Below, piece after piece: positions 27,541 through 38,143 of a DNA stretch of 64,000 bases. Source of the DNA: Pseudomonas svalbardensis (GTDB lineage Bacteria > Pseudomonadota > Gammaproteobacteria > Pseudomonadales > Pseudomonadaceae); assembly GCF_030053115.1 (NCBI RefSeq), contig NZ_CP125619.1, forward strand, positions 373,001 to 437,000. Reading direction: 5' to 3'. The notes under the pieces are model-generated. The model was not told the origin of the DNA, made no database searches, and saw only the letters and a list, made by a program, of their open reading frames with translations. A program made the position numbers and the translations under genes. The first letter of the stretch is position 1. Each line of letters begins with the position of its first letter.

Positions 27541-30103
27541 TTCTCAAGTACAGCCAGAGACTCTTGCCGAGTATCTGGCGCATCTGCCGATGACCGACCA
27601 GCAGCGCGCGGAACTCGCGGGCTGCCAGTCTTTCAGCGAATTGCATGAGCGCCTTTCGTCCTCGACGTTCGACGCGCCGACCGAGGCTGCTCAAGCTTCG
27701 GTGGGGCGTCGTTTGACGCTGAACACCGCCGAAGAACTGGCCGACGCTGAAATGCTGGTGCTCGACGCCAGCGGCCGGGTTTGCCTGCGGGCAACCCCGC
27801 CGATTCGTCGGACCAAAGTCGTGCCGGAGCCGTGGCGCACCAACATTCTGGTGCGTGGCTGGCGTCGTCTGACCGGTCGCACCAATCCGCCGGCCCCGCC
27901 GAAGGATGAAAATGTGCTGCCGGCGGCTCGCTGGCGCACCGTCGGTTCGATCCGTCGCTACATTCTGCTGATACTGATGCTCGGCCAGACCATCGTTGCC
28001 GGCTGGTACATGAAAGGCATCATGCCGTACCAGGGCTGGTCGTTCGTCGACCTCGATGAAGTCCTGCACCAGCCGTTCCTGCAAACCGTCACCCAAGTAC
28101 TGCCGTATGCGCTGCAAACCAGCATCCTGATTCTGTTCGGGATTCTGTTCTGCTGGGTGTCGGCCGGTTTCTGGACCGCGTTGATGGGCTTCCTCGAGTT
28201 GCTCACAGGCCATGACAAATACCGCATTTCCGGTAAAAGCGCCGGTAACGAGCCGATCCCCACGGACGCGCGCACCGCACTGGTGATGCCGATCTGCAAC
28301 GAAGACGTGCCGCGGGTGTTTGCCGGTTTGCGGGCGACCTTCGAGTCGGTTGCGGCCACGGGTAACCTGGATCGCTTCGACTTCTTTGTCCTCAGCGACA
28401 GTAACGACGCCGATATCTGCGTCGCCGAGCAACAGGCCTGGCTGGACGTCTGCCGTGAAGCCAAAGGCTTCGGCAAGATCTTCTATCGCCGCCGTCGCCG
28501 CCGCGTTAAGCGTAAAAGCGGTAACCTCGACGACTTCTGCCGTCGTTGGGGCGGTGATTACAAGTACATGGTCGTGCTCGACGCGGACTCCGTGATGAGC
28601 GGCGATTGCCTGACCAGTCTGGTGCGCTTGATGGAAGCCACCCCGGACGCCGGGATCATCCAGACCGCGCCACGCGCTTCGGGCATGGACACGCTGTATG
28701 CACGCATGCAGCAGTTCGCCACTCGCGTGTACGGTCCGCTGTTTACCGCCGGTCTGCACTTTTGGCAGTTGGGCGAATCCCACTACTGGGGCCACAACGC
28801 GATCATCCGCATGAAGCCGTTCATCGAGCACTGCGCCTTGGCGCCGTTGCCCGGTAAAGGCGCGTTTGCCGGTGCAATTCTGTCCCATGACTTCGTTGAA
28901 GCGGCGCTGATGCGCCGTGCCGGCTGGGGCGTGTGGATTGCCTACGACTTGCCGGGCAGCTACGAAGAATTGCCGCCGAACCTGCTGGACGAACTCAAGC
29001 GTGACCGTCGCTGGTGTCACGGCAACCTGATGAACTTCCGGTTGTTCCTGGTAAAAGGCATGCACCCGGTGCACCGTGCGGTGTTCCTGACGGGCGTGAT
29101 GTCTTACCTGTCGGCGCCGTTGTGGTTCTTCTTCCTCGTGCTGTCGACGGCGCTGCTGGCGGTCAACACGCTGATGGAGCCGCAGTACTTCCTTGAGCCA
29201 CGTCAGCTCTATCCGTTGTGGCCACAATGGCACCCGGACAAGGCGATTGCGCTGTTCTCGACCACCGTCGTGCTGCTGTTCCTGCCGAAGTTGTTGAGCA
29301 TCATCCTGATCTGGGCCAAGGGCGCGAAAGAGTTCGGTGGCAAGTTCAAGGTGACGATGTCGATGCTGCTGGAGATGCTGTTCTCCATGCTGCTGGCACC
29401 GGTACGGATGATTTTCCACACCCGCTTCGTGCTCGCCGCGTTCCTCGGCTGGGCCGCGACCTGGAACTCGCCGCAACGTGACGACGATTCCACGCCATGG
29501 AGCGAAGCGGTCAAACGCCACGGTCCGCAAACCTTGCTGGGCTTTTTCTGGGCCCTGCTGGTGATCTGGCTGAACCCGAGCTTTCTCTGGTGGCTGGTGC
29601 CGATCGTCGGTTCGTTGATGCTGTCGATTCCGGTGTCGGTGATCTCCAGTCGAGTTGGCCTGGGCCTCAAGTCCCGTGACGAAAGCCTGTTCCTGATCCC
29701 TGAGGAATACAATCCGCCACAGGCGTTGGTGGCGACCGACCAGTACACCCACGAAAACCGTTGGCATGCGCTGAACGACGGCTTCGTCCGGGCAGTGGTC
29801 GATCCACAGCAGAACGCCTTGGCGTGCTCGCTGGCGACTTCACGCCACCGTGAGGCCGAGCCGATCGAATGGCTGCGGATCGAACGGGTGCGTCATGCGC
29901 TGAAAGCCGGGCCTGAAGGTCTGAACAACAATGAGCGCGTGCAACTGCTCAGTGATCCGGTGGCATTGGGTCGTCTGCATGAGCAGATCTGGAACGAAGC
30001 TCACCCCGAGTGGCTGGAAGCGTGGCGTAAATCGGTGAAAGCCGACCCCCATGCGCCGCTGTTGCCGCTCAAGCCGCTGAGTGTGCAGCCTCAGTTGGCC
30101 TGA
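27533..30103 (+). CDS. opgH: Glucan glucosyltransferase H
   Basis: The 856-residue inner-membrane enzyme polymerises UDP-glucose into the linear beta-1,2 glucan backbone. Membrane helices begin near residue 140. The cytoplasmic GT2 domain shows [27 protein letters not shown] and the processive motif [11 protein letters not shown] near residue 490, and further helices follow. It is slightly longer than enterobacterial OpgH. The 8-base overlap with opgG indicates coupled translation. A strong terminator lies directly after the stop. Confidence 0.97.
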   Translation: MSNSQVQPETLAEYLAHLPMTDQQRAELAGCQSFSELHERLSSSTFDAPTEAAQASVGRRLTLNTAEELADAEMLVLDASGRVCLRATPPIRRTKVVPEPWRTNILVRGWRRLTGRTNPPAPPKDENVLPAARWRTVGSIRRYILLILMLGQTIVAGWYMKGIMPYQGWSFVDLDEVLHQPFLQTVTQVLPYALQTSILILFGILFCWVSAGFWTALMGFLELLTGHDKYRISGKSAGNEPIPTDARTALVMPICNEDVPRVFAGLRATFESVAATGNLDRFDFFVLSDSNDADICVAEQQAWLDVCREAKGFGKIFYRRRRRRVKRKSGNLDDFCRRWGGDYKYMVVLDADSVMSGDCLTSLVRLMEATPDAGIIQTAPRASGMDTLYARMQQFATRVYGPLFTAGLHFWQLGESHYWGHNAIIRMKPFIEHCALAPLPGKGAFAGAILSHDFVEAALMRRAGWGVWIAYDLPGSYEELPPNLLDELKRDRRWCHGNLMNFRLFLVKGMHPVHRAVFLTGVMSYLSAPLWFFFLVLSTALLAVNTLMEPQYFLEPRQLYPLWPQWHPDKAIALFSTTVVLLFLPKLLSIILIWAKGAKEFGGKFKVTMSMLLEMLFSMLLAPVRMIFHTRFVLAAFLGWAATWNSPQRDDDSTPWSEAVKRHGPQTLLGFFWALLVIWLNPSFLWWLVPIVGSLMLSIPVSVISSRVGLGLKSRDESLFLIPEEYNPPQALVATDQYTHENRWHALNDGFVRAVVDPQQNALACSLATSRHREAEPIEWLRIERVRHALKAGPEGLNNNERVQLLSDPVALGRLHEQIWNEAHPEWLEAWRKSVKADPHAPLLPLKPLSVQPQLA

Positions 30104-30104
30104 C

Positions 30105-30134
30105 AAAAAAACCCGCGAAAGCGGGTTTTTTTTT
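30105..30134 (+). terminator. Rho-independent terminator of opgGH
   Basis: The stem AACCCGC/GCGGGTT with loop GAAA is preceded by an A run and followed by nine T residues, starting 2 bases after the opgH stop. Confidence 0.95.
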
Positions 30135-30327
30135 GCGCAGATGATCGTTCCCACGCTCTGCGTTTGAGCAACAAATCCTGTGTAAACCCTTGTGCAAACG
30201 AACGAGTGCGTTAGCATCCGTTCCCGAATTGGTGCGCCCGGACAACTTTCTGTTCGTATCTGCCGGTTTCCCAATGGAAACCCGCGGTTTGCGCGCCTCA
30301 CAACGCGATGGTTTTGGGGACTTGATG

Positions 30328-31125
30328 ATGAAGAAGTATCTCTCGATGCTGCTGGTCGGCGTCACGGCATTGGTTGCAGTCAACGCGGCGTACGCCGGTG
30401 CCATCGATGACGCGGTCAAGCGCGGCACGCTGAAAGTCGGCATGGACCCGACCTACATGCCGTTCGAAATGACCAACAAGCGCGGCGAGATCATCGGCTT
30501 CGAAGTCGACATTCTCAAAGCCATGACCAAGGCCATGGGCGTCAAGCTGGAGATGGTTTCCACCGGCTACGACGGCATTATCCCGGCCTTGCTCACCGAC
30601 AAGTTCGACATGATCGGCAGCGGCATGACCCTGACCCAGGAGCGCAACCTGCGCCTGAACTTCAGCGAACCGTTCATCGTGGTGGGCCAGACCCTGCTGA
30701 TCCGCAAGGAACTGGAAGGCACCATCAAGTCCTATAAAGACCTGAACACCGCCGACTACCGCATTACTTCCAAGCTTGGCACCACCGGCGAGATGGTGGC
30801 CAAAAAGCTTATCTCCAAAGCCACATACCACGGCTATGACAACGAGCAGGAAGCTGTGCTCGACGTGGTCAACGGCAAGGCCGACGCTTTCATCTACGAC
30901 GCGCCCTACAACGTTGTGGCGGTGAACAAGGTTGGTGCCGGCAAACTGGTGTTCCTCGACAAGCCGTTCACCTACGAGCCGCTGGCCTTTGGTTTGAAGA
31001 AGGGTGACTACGACAGCATCAACTTCATCAACAACTTCCTGCGCCAGATCCACGAAGACGGCACTTACGATCGCATCCATGACAAGTGGTTCAAAGACAC
31101 CGCTTGGCTCAAGGATATGGAATAA
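30328..31125 (+). CDS. Polar amino-acid ABC transporter, substrate-binding protein
   Basis: The 265-residue periplasmic protein has a signal peptide (YLSMLLVGVTALVAVNAAYA) and the SBP-3 family pattern: GTLKVGMDPTYMPFE, then GFEVDILKAMTKAMG. An aspartate in KADAFIYDAPYN fits amino-acid ligands. MMKKYLS could start at 30325 or 30328; GGGGA at 30316 gives better spacing to 30328. It is the first gene of a three-gene transporter. The ligand is not decidable here. The order SBP, permease, ATPase, then a chemoreceptor and rsmE matches P. aeruginosa PA5076-PA5071. Confidence 0.92.
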   Translation: MKKYLSMLLVGVTALVAVNAAYAGAIDDAVKRGTLKVGMDPTYMPFEMTNKRGEIIGFEVDILKAMTKAMGVKLEMVSTGYDGIIPALLTDKFDMIGSGMTLTQERNLRLNFSEPFIVVGQTLLIRKELEGTIKSYKDLNTADYRITSKLGTTGEMVAKKLISKATYHGYDNEQEAVLDVVNGKADAFIYDAPYNVVAVNKVGAGKLVFLDKPFTYEPLAFGLKKGDYDSINFINNFLRQIHEDGTYDRIHDKWFKDTAWLKDME

Positions 31126-31154
31126 GGCCCGGTCAGCTAGACCGCGTCGCTCCA

Positions 31155-31221
31155 TTCGCGGGCAAGCCTCGCTCCTACAGGGGGAACGCATTCCAAAGTA
31201 GGAGCGAGGTTTGCCCGCGAA
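31155..31221. repeat. REP doublet, second sequence family
   Basis: Arms TCGCGGGCAAGCCTCGCTCC and GGAGCGAGGTTTGCCCGCGA differ from the main family (TAGGAGC and CCCGCGA instead of TGGGAGC and CTCGCGA). It separates the binding-protein gene from the permease gene. Confidence 0.9.
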
Positions 31222-31263
31222 GGCGGCCTCCTTGGCGACACAAATTTCGGAATCTGCTTACAG

Positions 31264-32223
31264 ATGAAACAGAAAAAAGCCCAATGGCCGTGGCACGTAT
31301 TAACCGTGCTGCTGCTGATCGGCCTGGCTGGCGCGTTGTATTACGCCACCTCGCTGATGTCCTACGAATGGCGCTGGAACCGTGTGCCGCAATACTTCGC
31401 CTATCACGCCGAAGAATCCCAGCGTGCCGCCGATATCTCCACCGTCAGCGAACTGGTGCGCAAGGGCGACAAGGCTGAAGTCACCCTGCGCAATGATGCC
31501 GGCGTCGAGCAACACCTGACCGTCGACGACAACAGCCTGCAAGTCGCCCAAGGTGATGACGTGGCCGAGGGCGATGTGATTGGCGTGACCCGCCATTGGG
31601 CCGCCGGACCGCTGATGTGGGGGCTCTGGACCACCTTATGGTTGTCCGTGATTTCAGGTGTGCTCGGTCTGCTGATCGGCCTGGCCACGGGCTTGTGCCG
31701 ACTATCGAGCAACCCGACCCTGCGCGATCTCTCGACGATCTACGTCGAGCTTGTCCGCGGTACGCCGCTGCTGGTGCAGATCTTCATCTTCTACTTCTTC
31801 ATCGGCACTGTGATGAACCTCTCCCGGGAGTTCGCCGGGATCGCCGCGCTGTCGCTGTTCACCGGTGCTTATGTGGCGGAAATCATCCGTTCCGGCGTTC
31901 AATCCATCGCCCGTGGCCAGAACGAAGCCGCGCGCTCCCTGGGCCTGAGCGCTGGTCAGTCGATGCGCCACGTGGTGCTGCCGCAAGCGTTCAAACGGGT
32001 GCTGCCACCGCTGGCCGGCCAGTTCATCAGTCTGGTCAAGGACACCTCGCTGGTGTCGGTGATCGCCATTACCGAGCTGCTCAAAAGCGGCCGCGAAGTC
32101 ATCACCACCTCGTTCTCGCCGTTCGAAATCCTGTTCTGCGTGGCCGGTCTGTACCTGTTGATCAACCTGCCGCTGTCGAAAATCGCCAGCCGGCTTGAGC
32201 GGAGGCTCGCGCAAAGTGATTGA
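31264..32223 (+). CDS. Polar amino-acid ABC transporter, permease with extra extracytoplasmic segment
   Basis: The 319-residue membrane subunit ends with a normal HisM/GlnP-type core: [18 protein letters not shown], then the EAA loop [20 protein letters not shown]. Between the first helix (residues 12-32) and the core it has about 80 additional residues (38-118) that look like a small beta domain, with [20 protein letters not shown] and [18 protein letters not shown]. By topology this segment should face the periplasm. It overlaps the ATPase start by 8 bases. Confidence 0.92.
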   Translation: MKQKKAQWPWHVLTVLLLIGLAGALYYATSLMSYEWRWNRVPQYFAYHAEESQRAADISTVSELVRKGDKAEVTLRNDAGVEQHLTVDDNSLQVAQGDDVAEGDVIGVTRHWAAGPLMWGLWTTLWLSVISGVLGLLIGLATGLCRLSSNPTLRDLSTIYVELVRGTPLLVQIFIFYFFIGTVMNLSREFAGIAALSLFTGAYVAEIIRSGVQSIARGQNEAARSLGLSAGQSMRHVVLPQAFKRVLPPLAGQFISLVKDTSLVSVIAITELLKSGREVITTSFSPFEILFCVAGLYLLINLPLSKIASRLERRLAQSD

Positions 32224-32950
32224 AGTCCGCGATCTGGTAAAAGTTTTCGACACCCGCGGCCACGTGGTTCGCGCGGTGGATAACGTCTCGACGCACGTGG
32301 CCAAGGGCGAAGTGCTGGTGGTGATCGGCCCGTCCGGTTCCGGCAAATCCACCTTCCTGCGCTGCCTCAACGGCCTGGAAGAGTTTGATTCTGGCTCGGT
32401 GAGCATCGACGGCTTGCAACTGGCCGACCCGAAAACCGATGTGAATGCCTACCGCCGCGAAGTCGGCATGGTGTTCCAGCATTTCAACCTGTTCCCGCAC
32501 ATGACCGTGTTGGAAAACCTCTGCCTGGCCCAGAAAGTCGTGCGCAAACGCGGCAAGAAGGAGCGCGAGGCCAAGGCCTTGGCGTTGCTGGAAAAGGTCG
32601 GTATTGCGCAGAAGGCCAACGAGTTTCCGTCGCGTCTTTCCGGCGGTCAGCAGCAGCGCGTGGCCATCGCCCGGGCACTGGCGATGGAACCGAAGGTCAT
32701 GCTGTTCGATGAGCCGACCTCGGCGCTCGACCCGGAAATGGTCGGCGAAGTGCTGGACGTGATGAAAACCCTGGCGGTGGAAGGCATGACCATGGTTTGC
32801 GTCACCCACGAAATGGGCTTCGCCCGGGAAGTGGCGGATCGGGTGCTGTTCTTCGATCACGGCAAATTGCTGGAAGACGCTTCACCGGCCCAATTCTTCG
32901 ATGCGCCGAAGGATCCACGGGCTCAGGCCTTCTTGCGGCAGGTCCTCTAA
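32216..32950 (+). CDS. Polar amino-acid ABC transporter, ATPase
   Basis: The 244-residue ATPase has Walker [11 protein letters not shown] near residue 38, the signature [18 protein letters not shown] near residue 140 and Walker [16 protein letters not shown] near residue 160. The GTG at 32216 ([12 protein letters not shown]) is chosen because GGAGG at 32201 is correctly spaced; the upstream TTG at 32195 overlaps that ribosome site. It drives import with the two preceding gene products. Confidence 0.94.
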   Translation: MIEVRDLVKVFDTRGHVVRAVDNVSTHVAKGEVLVVIGPSGSGKSTFLRCLNGLEEFDSGSVSIDGLQLADPKTDVNAYRREVGMVFQHFNLFPHMTVLENLCLAQKVVRKRGKKEREAKALALLEKVGIAQKANEFPSRLSGGQQQRVAIARALAMEPKVMLFDEPTSALDPEMVGEVLDVMKTLAVEGMTMVCVTHEMGFAREVADRVLFFDHGKLLEDASPAQFFDAPKDPRAQAFLRQVL

Positions 32951-32972
32951 CCTCAGCGCCGGCCTAAAAGCA

Positions 32973-33060
32973 TCGCGGGCAAGCCTTGCTCCTACAGTTT
33001 GATGTTGTGCCCGATTCTTGCGGCAAACATCAAACTGTAGGAGCAAGGCTTGCCCGCGAT
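32973..33060. repeat. REP doublet, second sequence family
   Basis: Arms TCGCGGGCAAGCCTTGCTCC and its complement extend inward through TACAGTTTGATGTT and its inverse, giving an exceptionally long stem. It lies between the convergent ABC operon and the chemoreceptor gene and may terminate both. Confidence 0.92.
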
Positions 33061-33103
33061 TGCGTCACCTCGGTCCCAAGCGAGCCGATGTCATTGAATC
33101 GCC

Positions 33104-35020
33104 TTAAACCTTGAACCTGCCCACCAGCATCTGCAGATGCGTCCCCAGCCGTGCCAGCTCAACGCTGGACGCCGCGGTCTCTTCACTGGCTGCCGAGGTC
33201 TGCTCGGACACGTCGCGCACGTTCAGCACGCTACGGTTGATCTCTTCGGCCACCGCGCTCTGTTGTTCTGCCGCGGCGGCGATCTGCTGGTTCATCGACT
33301 GAATCGCCGAGACGGTGCGGGTAATGCTTTCCAGCGAGCCACCGGCGCGGCGGGTCAGTTCGACGCTGCTGTCGGTCAGGCTGCGGCTGTTGTCCATGAT
33401 GGTCGCCACCTGCTGGGTGCCGGTTTGCAGGCCGACGATCAGCTCTTCGATTTCTTCGGTGGACTTCTGGGTACGCTGGGCCAGGCTGCGGACTTCGTCG
33501 GCGACCACCGCAAAACCACGTCCGGCCTCACCGGCACGGGCGGCTTCGATGGCGGCGTTGAGGGCCAGCAGGTTGGTTTGCTGGGCCACGGATTTGATCA
33601 CGTCGAGCACGCTGCCGATCTTGTCGCTTTCGCGTTTGAGATGAGCCATGGCCTCGGTGGAGTTGCCGACTTCCTTGGCCAGGCGCTCGATCTGGGCGAT
33701 GGCTTCGCCGACTACTTTGTCACCTTCGCGGGCCTGCTGGTCAGCGGCGACGGCGGCTTCGGACGCTTCTTCGGCGTTACGCGCGACTTCCTGCACGGTG
33801 GCGGTCATTTCGTTCATGGCGGTGGCTACCTGGTCGGTCTCGACCTTCTGGCTGTTGACCCCGGCGCTGGTCTGCTCGGTGACTGCCGACAGCTCTTCGG
33901 CGGCGCTGGCGATTTGCGTGACGCCGTCACTGATGCCGCCGATCAACTCGCGCAGGCCCAGGGTCATGCTCTGCATGGCGCGCTGTAGCTGACCGAGTTC
34001 GTCCTGACGCTCAGAGATAAGGTTTTGGGTCAGGTCACCGGCAGCAACGCGCTCTGCCACTTTGAGAGTCTGGCTCAGGGGAATCACGATCTGGCGAGTG
34101 ATCGCCCAAGCGGCAAGCAGGCCGAAGGCGAGCGCCAGGACGGTGGCCAGCAGCAGCAGGTTTTTGGCATGCGCGGCGTCAGTGTTACGGACGATGGTTT
34201 GCGACACGGTGAGTTTTTTGCTGACGTCGAGCAGGATGTCGCCTTGTACGGCCATGCGTTTTAGCGCAGCGGCGCTGGCAACCTGAGAGTCGCGGAACTG
34301 GCCGACGGCGGCGCGATAGGCTTTGAGCGAGTCAGTGGCCTGTTGCAGGTTGGCGATGTGCTGTTCAGGCAGTTTGGAGGGCAGGCTTTCGAGGTTTTTC
34401 AACGCGTTGTCGATGGCGTCCAGAGCGGGTTGCTCGGCCTCGGTTTTGCCGCTGTAGGTATAACCGCGAACCTGGAAGCGCGCTTGCTGGATCAGTTTGC
34501 TCAAGTCGATCACGCTGTTGAAATCGGCGACGCTGTCACCTTGCAGCATGGATTTTTCGACTTCGGCGACACGGGCCGCGGCGTTGTCGGCGGTTGCGCC
34601 GAGTTTGCCGCGGGCGTCTTCGCGGTTGGCGCCGGCCTGGGTCATGGCCGTGAAGGCTTGTTTGTACTCACTGACGGCAGCCAGTTGCTGGTCGATCATC
34701 GCCACGTCGGCCGGTTGTTCGATCAGCGTGCGCGCGGTTTTCAGGCCGGTATCGAGTTGGCCAAGCAGGTCGTTGACCGCACCGGGGCCTTGGTCGCCAC
34801 GACGCATTTCGTAATCCAGACGGGCCAGGCGCAGGTCTTTGGTCAGGTCATTGAGGCTGGCAATAAACCCCAGCTTATCGCCGCGACTCATCACACCGCT
34901 CAGGCCGGTCCAGCCGGTGAAGGTTATCAACAAGGTAAGCAGCAGCACCAGACCGAAGCCGACACCCAGTTTGCGATTGACGCTGACGTTCCCCAGTTTC
35001 TCGGCTAGCCATCGGTACAT
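33104..35020 (-). CDS. Methyl-accepting chemotaxis protein, helical-bimodular sensor type
   Basis: The 638-residue receptor has a membrane helix at about residues 23-43, a periplasmic region of about 250 residues that is entirely helical (HBM-like), a second helix near residue 290, HAMP and a signalling hairpin with [20 protein letters not shown]. The ATG at 35020 ([19 protein letters not shown]) follows GGGAG. Position between an amino-acid ABC transporter and rsmE matches PA5072, which is McpK, a 2-oxoglutarate receptor; whether this one binds the same ligand is not shown. Confidence 0.88.
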   Translation of the reverse strand: MYRWLAEKLGNVSVNRKLGVGFGLVLLLTLLITFTGWTGLSGVMSRGDKLGFIASLNDLTKDLRLARLDYEMRRGDQGPGAVNDLLGQLDTGLKTARTLIEQPADVAMIDQQLAAVSEYKQAFTAMTQAGANREDARGKLGATADNAAARVAEVEKSMLQGDSVADFNSVIDLSKLIQQARFQVRGYTYSGKTEAEQPALDAIDNALKNLESLPSKLPEQHIANLQQATDSLKAYRAAVGQFRDSQVASAAALKRMAVQGDILLDVSKKLTVSQTIVRNTDAAHAKNLLLLATVLALAFGLLAAWAITRQIVIPLSQTLKVAERVAAGDLTQNLISERQDELGQLQRAMQSMTLGLRELIGGISDGVTQIASAAEELSAVTEQTSAGVNSQKVETDQVATAMNEMTATVQEVARNAEEASEAAVAADQQAREGDKVVGEAIAQIERLAKEVGNSTEAMAHLKRESDKIGSVLDVIKSVAQQTNLLALNAAIEAARAGEAGRGFAVVADEVRSLAQRTQKSTEEIEELIVGLQTGTQQVATIMDNSRSLTDSSVELTRRAGGSLESITRTVSAIQSMNQQIAAAAEQQSAVAEEINRSVLNVRDVSEQTSAASEETAASSVELARLGTHLQMLVGRFKV

Positions 35021-35092
35021 GCTGCAACTCCCTCGAACCATTCGTTGGTTTTATGGGAGTTGTATCGGCAGGCGGGCGGGAATCTGTAGGTT

Positions 35093-35800
35093 TTAGAAGA
35101 GACGGGCGAGTAGCGCAGTGACAGCGGTTTCGACCCGCAGGATACGGTCGCCGAGCTGCACCGGTTGCAGACCGGCCTTGCCGAGCAGGTCGATTTCGTA
35201 AGGAATCCAGCCACCTTCGGGGCCGATGGCCAGGGTCACCGGTTCGGCCAGGCCGCGAGGACAGGGCGGATAATGGCCGGGATGGCCAACGAGGCCGAGG
35301 GTACCGTCGGTGATCGCCGGCAGACGGTCTTCGACGAACGGCTTGAAGCGCTTCTCGATGACGACTTCCGGCAGCACGCTGTCCCGGGCCTGTTCCAGGC
35401 CGAGGATCAACTGCTCGCGAATCGCCTCGGGCTCCAGAAACGGCGTTTGCCAGAAGCTCTTCTCGACGCGATAGCTGTTCACCAAAATGATTCGGGGCAC
35501 ACCCATGGCCGCCACGGTCTGAAACACCCTGCGCAGCATTTTCGGCCGTGGCAGCGCCAACACCAAGGTCAGCGGCAGCTTGGCCGGTGGTGGCTGGTCG
35601 AGAGTGACGCGCAACTCGGCTTCATCGGCGTCCAGGCGCAGCAGTTCGGCCGAGCCCATCAGCCCGCCGATACGCCCGACCCGCAGGCTGTCGCCGACAA
35701 CCGAACGGTGGACTTCCTGCATGTGCGTCAACCGGCGATCACGCAGGATCGCCCGGTCGGCCGCAATGAAGTCGGCCTCTTCGAGAAGCAGCAGGTTCAC
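35093..35800 (-). CDS. rsmE: 16S rRNA (uracil-1498-N3)-methyltransferase
   Basis: The 235-residue SPOUT-family enzyme methylates U1498 of 16S rRNA. The knot region is clear: [16 protein letters not shown] near residue 192 and the final [12 protein letters not shown]. The start is a GTG overlapping the tatC stop, so translation is coupled to the tat genes. The N-terminal half forms the PUA-like RNA-binding domain. Confidence 0.95.
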   Translation of the reverse strand: MNLLLLEEADFIAADRAILRDRRLTHMQEVHRSVVGDSLRVGRIGGLMGSAELLRLDADEAELRVTLDQPPPAKLPLTLVLALPRPKMLRRVFQTVAAMGVPRIILVNSYRVEKSFWQTPFLEPEAIREQLILGLEQARDSVLPEVVIEKRFKPFVEDRLPAITDGTLGLVGHPGHYPPCPRGLAEPVTLAIGPEGGWIPYEIDLLGKAGLQPVQLGDRILRVETAVTALLARLF

Positions 35801-36591
35801 GCTTGGGTCGCTGGCGGCTGGTCGTTGTGATCGTCGACCGGCTGGTCGTCCGGATGATCGCCGCGCTTGCTGATCAGGCCACCGAACAGGATGCCGATTT
35901 CAAACAGCAGCCACATCGGTACGGCCAACAGTGTCTGCGAGAAGATGTCCGGTGGCGTCAGGATCATGCCGACCACGAAGCAGCCGATGATCACGTACGG
36001 GCGGATTTTCTTCAGGTATTTGACGTCGACCACGCCGATCCACACCAGCAGCACCACGGCCACCGGGATCTCGAACGCCACGCCGAAGGCGAAGAACAGC
36101 GTCATGACGAAGTCGAGGTAGCTGCTGATGTCGGTCATCATCTCCACGCCGGCCGGGGTGGCGGCGGCGAAGAATTTGAAGATCAGCGGGAACACCAGGT
36201 AATAGGCGAACGCCATGCCGGCGTAGAACAGCATGATGCTCGATACCAGCAAGGGCACGGCGATGCGTTTTTCATGTTTGTACAAGCCTGGCGCAATGAA
36301 GCCCCAGATCTGATGCAGGATCACCGGGATCGCCAGGAACAGCGACACCATCATGGTCAGCTTCAGTGGAGTCAGGAACGGCGACGACACGTCGGTGGCG
36401 ATCATCGTCGCGCCCACTGGCAGGTATTGGCGCAGCGGCGTGGAGACGAAGGTGTAGATCTGCTGGGTGAAGGCAAACAACCCGGCGAAGATGATGAAGA
36501 TCGCCGCTACACAGCGCAGCAGACGGGTACGCAACTCAGTGAGGTGCGAAACCAGCGGCATGTGCTGGTCATTTTCGGGGAGATCGCTCAT
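35797..36591 (-). CDS. tatC: Sec-independent translocase subunit TatC
   Basis: The 264-residue inner-membrane protein is the twin-arginine signal receptor. The family N-terminus [17 protein letters not shown] and six hydrophobic segments are visible, with [20 protein letters not shown] and the [11 protein letters not shown] segment near residue 165. It overlaps tatB by 4 bases and rsmE by 4 bases. The C-terminal tail is hydrophilic and rich in Asp and Gln. Confidence 0.96.
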   Translation of the reverse strand: MSDLPENDQHMPLVSHLTELRTRLLRCVAAIFIIFAGLFAFTQQIYTFVSTPLRQYLPVGATMIATDVSSPFLTPLKLTMMVSLFLAIPVILHQIWGFIAPGLYKHEKRIAVPLLVSSIMLFYAGMAFAYYLVFPLIFKFFAAATPAGVEMMTDISSYLDFVMTLFFAFGVAFEIPVAVVLLVWIGVVDVKYLKKIRPYVIIGCFVVGMILTPPDIFSQTLLAVPMWLLFEIGILFGGLISKRGDHPDDQPVDDHNDQPPATQA

Positions 36592-37022
36592 GAGACTCGC
36601 GGCGGCAAAGTGGTGTCGTGAGGAGCCGGCGTTGACGGCACGGCGGCAGGAGCAACAGGTTCAACGGGTGCAGGTTCTACCGCGGCTACAACCGGGGCAG
36701 GTTCCGCTGCCATCGGAGCATGAATCGTTTGCTCCGCCACAGGTTCAACCGGCTGAACCGGCGTGGCTTCTTGCTGAGTCGGCGTGAAAATCTTCCGCGC
36801 CTCCTGCTCAAGCGACAGAATGTGCTCGTTATGCAGCTGCCGACGAATCTCGTCGGCACCGATTTCACGTTCAACTTCCTGTTTGATCGCGTTGAAGCTG
36901 CGCTTCAGACGGCCGACCCACAGGCCTGCGGTGCGCGCAGCACCCGGCAGACGCTCGGGGCCCAGCACCAGCAGGGCTACGAGGCCGACGAGCAGCAGTT
37001 CAGAGAAGCTGATACCAAACAT
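36588..37022 (-). CDS. tatB: Sec-independent translocase subunit TatB
   Basis: The 144-residue protein begins [20 protein letters not shown] with the glutamate in the membrane helix that is typical of TatB, then PERLP and an amphipathic helix. The C-terminal half is a low-complexity tail rich in Pro, Ala, Val and Glu. TatB forms the substrate-receptor complex with TatC. It starts 10 bases after the tatA stop. Confidence 0.95.
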   Translation of the reverse strand: MFGISFSELLLVGLVALLVLGPERLPGAARTAGLWVGRLKRSFNAIKQEVEREIGADEIRRQLHNEHILSLEQEARKIFTPTQQEATPVQPVEPVAEQTIHAPMAAEPAPVVAAVEPAPVEPVAPAAVPSTPAPHDTTLPPRVS

Positions 37023-37032
37023 TAGTCAGTGC

Positions 37033-37311
37033 TCACACGTCTTTGCGGATCGGCTCTTCGACTTTTTGCGCCTGCACGTCGATGGTGTGCGGCTGGTTCA
37101 CGGACTGTGTGGTCTGTGGCTGAGCGGGTGGAACCGGTTGAGCCGGTGTTACCGTCGGGTCGGCTGGCTTGTCTTCATCGTTCATGGCTTTGCGAAAGCC
37201 CTTGATCGACTCACCCACGTCAGTGCCGAGGTTTTTCAGTTTCTTGGTGCCGAACACCAGCACGACAACAACCAGGATGACGATCCAGTGTTTCCAGTCA
37301 AAAATGCCCAT
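37033..37311 (-). CDS. tatA: Sec-independent translocase subunit TatA
   Basis: The 92-residue protein begins [20 protein letters not shown], then [20 protein letters not shown], the hinge and amphipathic helix of TatA. It oligomerises to open the translocation path. The ATG at 37311 has GAGGAG upstream and is preferred over longer in-frame starts. The tail is rich in Gln and Pro. Confidence 0.95.
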   Translation of the reverse strand: MGIFDWKHWIVILVVVVLVFGTKKLKNLGTDVGESIKGFRKAMNDEDKPADPTVTPAQPVPPAQPQTTQSVNQPHTIDVQAQKVEEPIRKDV

Positions 37312-37336
37312 GTCGCTGCTCCTCTCTAATAGTTGT

Positions 37337-37669
37337 TCAGGCGGACGGACGCGAGGCTTTCTCGGCGTGTCCGGACAGACCGAAACGACGGTCCAGTTCA
37401 TCGAGTACAGCCTGTGGATGCTGCCCCAGTTGGGCGAGCATGACCATGCTGTGGAACCACAAATCGGCGGTTTCGTAGATCACATCGCTACAGTCACCGC
37501 TGATAGCGGCATCCTTGGCGGCAATGATGGTTTCGACCGACTCTTCGCCGACTTTTTCCAGAATCTTGTTCAAGCCCTTGTGGTACAGGCTGGCGACATA
37601 CGAGCTGTCGGCGGCGGCGCCTTTGCGCTCTTCCAGCACTTCGGCCAGACGGGTCAGAGTGTCACTCAT
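37337..37669 (-). CDS. hisE: Phosphoribosyl-ATP diphosphatase
   Basis: The 110-residue enzyme of the MazG-like fold removes diphosphate from phosphoribosyl-ATP, step two of histidine biosynthesis. [16 protein letters not shown] near residue 36 carries the metal-binding glutamates. Its start overlaps the hisI stop by 8 bases. Pseudomonas keeps hisI and hisE as separate genes ahead of tatABC. Confidence 0.95.
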   Translation of the reverse strand: MSDTLTRLAEVLEERKGAAADSSYVASLYHKGLNKILEKVGEESVETIIAAKDAAISGDCSDVIYETADLWFHSMVMLAQLGQHPQAVLDELDRRFGLSGHAEKASRPSA

Positions 37670-38063
37670 GGCTGTGTCCTGCGGAATAGATGGCGTGCGG
37701 GTCTTTGAGCACCGGGTCGACGGTTTTCCAGTCGCCGTTCTCGAAGACGCGGTAGAAGCAGCTCTGACGGCCGGTATGGCAAGCGATGTCGCCGATCTGC
37801 TCGACCATCAGGATGATCACGTCGGCGTCACAGTCCAGGCGCATCTCATGCAGGGTTTGCACGTGACCGGACTCTTCGCCCTTGCGCCACAGCTTGCCAC
37901 GGGAACGTGACCAGTAAATGGCGCGGTTCTCGGCAGCGGTCAGTTCCAGCGCTTCACGGTTCATCCAGGCCATCATCAGGACGCGCCCGGTCTTGTGATC
38001 CTGGGCAATCGCCGGCACCAGGCCGTCGGCGTCCCACTTGATCTCGTCCAGCCAGTTTTTCAT
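37662..38063 (-). CDS. hisI: Phosphoribosyl-AMP cyclohydrolase
   Basis: The 133-residue enzyme opens the adenine ring of phosphoribosyl-AMP in step three of histidine biosynthesis. Zinc and magnesium ligands appear in [12 protein letters not shown] and [33 protein letters not shown] marks the family start, so the ATG at 38063 is chosen over 38087. It heads the his-tat group on this strand. Confidence 0.95.
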   Translation of the reverse strand: MKNWLDEIKWDADGLVPAIAQDHKTGRVLMMAWMNREALELTAAENRAIYWSRSRGKLWRKGEESGHVQTLHEMRLDCDADVIILMVEQIGDIACHTGRQSCFYRVFENGDWKTVDPVLKDPHAIYSAGHSHE

Positions 38064-38143
38064 CTTCGACTCCGACAGCGGTTCCACACCTCATGAGTAG
38101 AACCCAAGCGTTGAAACAGTGTGCCAGCGTGCGGGGGCGCTGG

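Noticed and set aside
27248..29767. Open frame of 839 codons on the minus strand across opgG/opgH
   Set aside because: It is antisense to opgGH, has no ribosome site, and its composition (Arg, His, Gln rich) is that of a shadow of GC-rich coding DNA.
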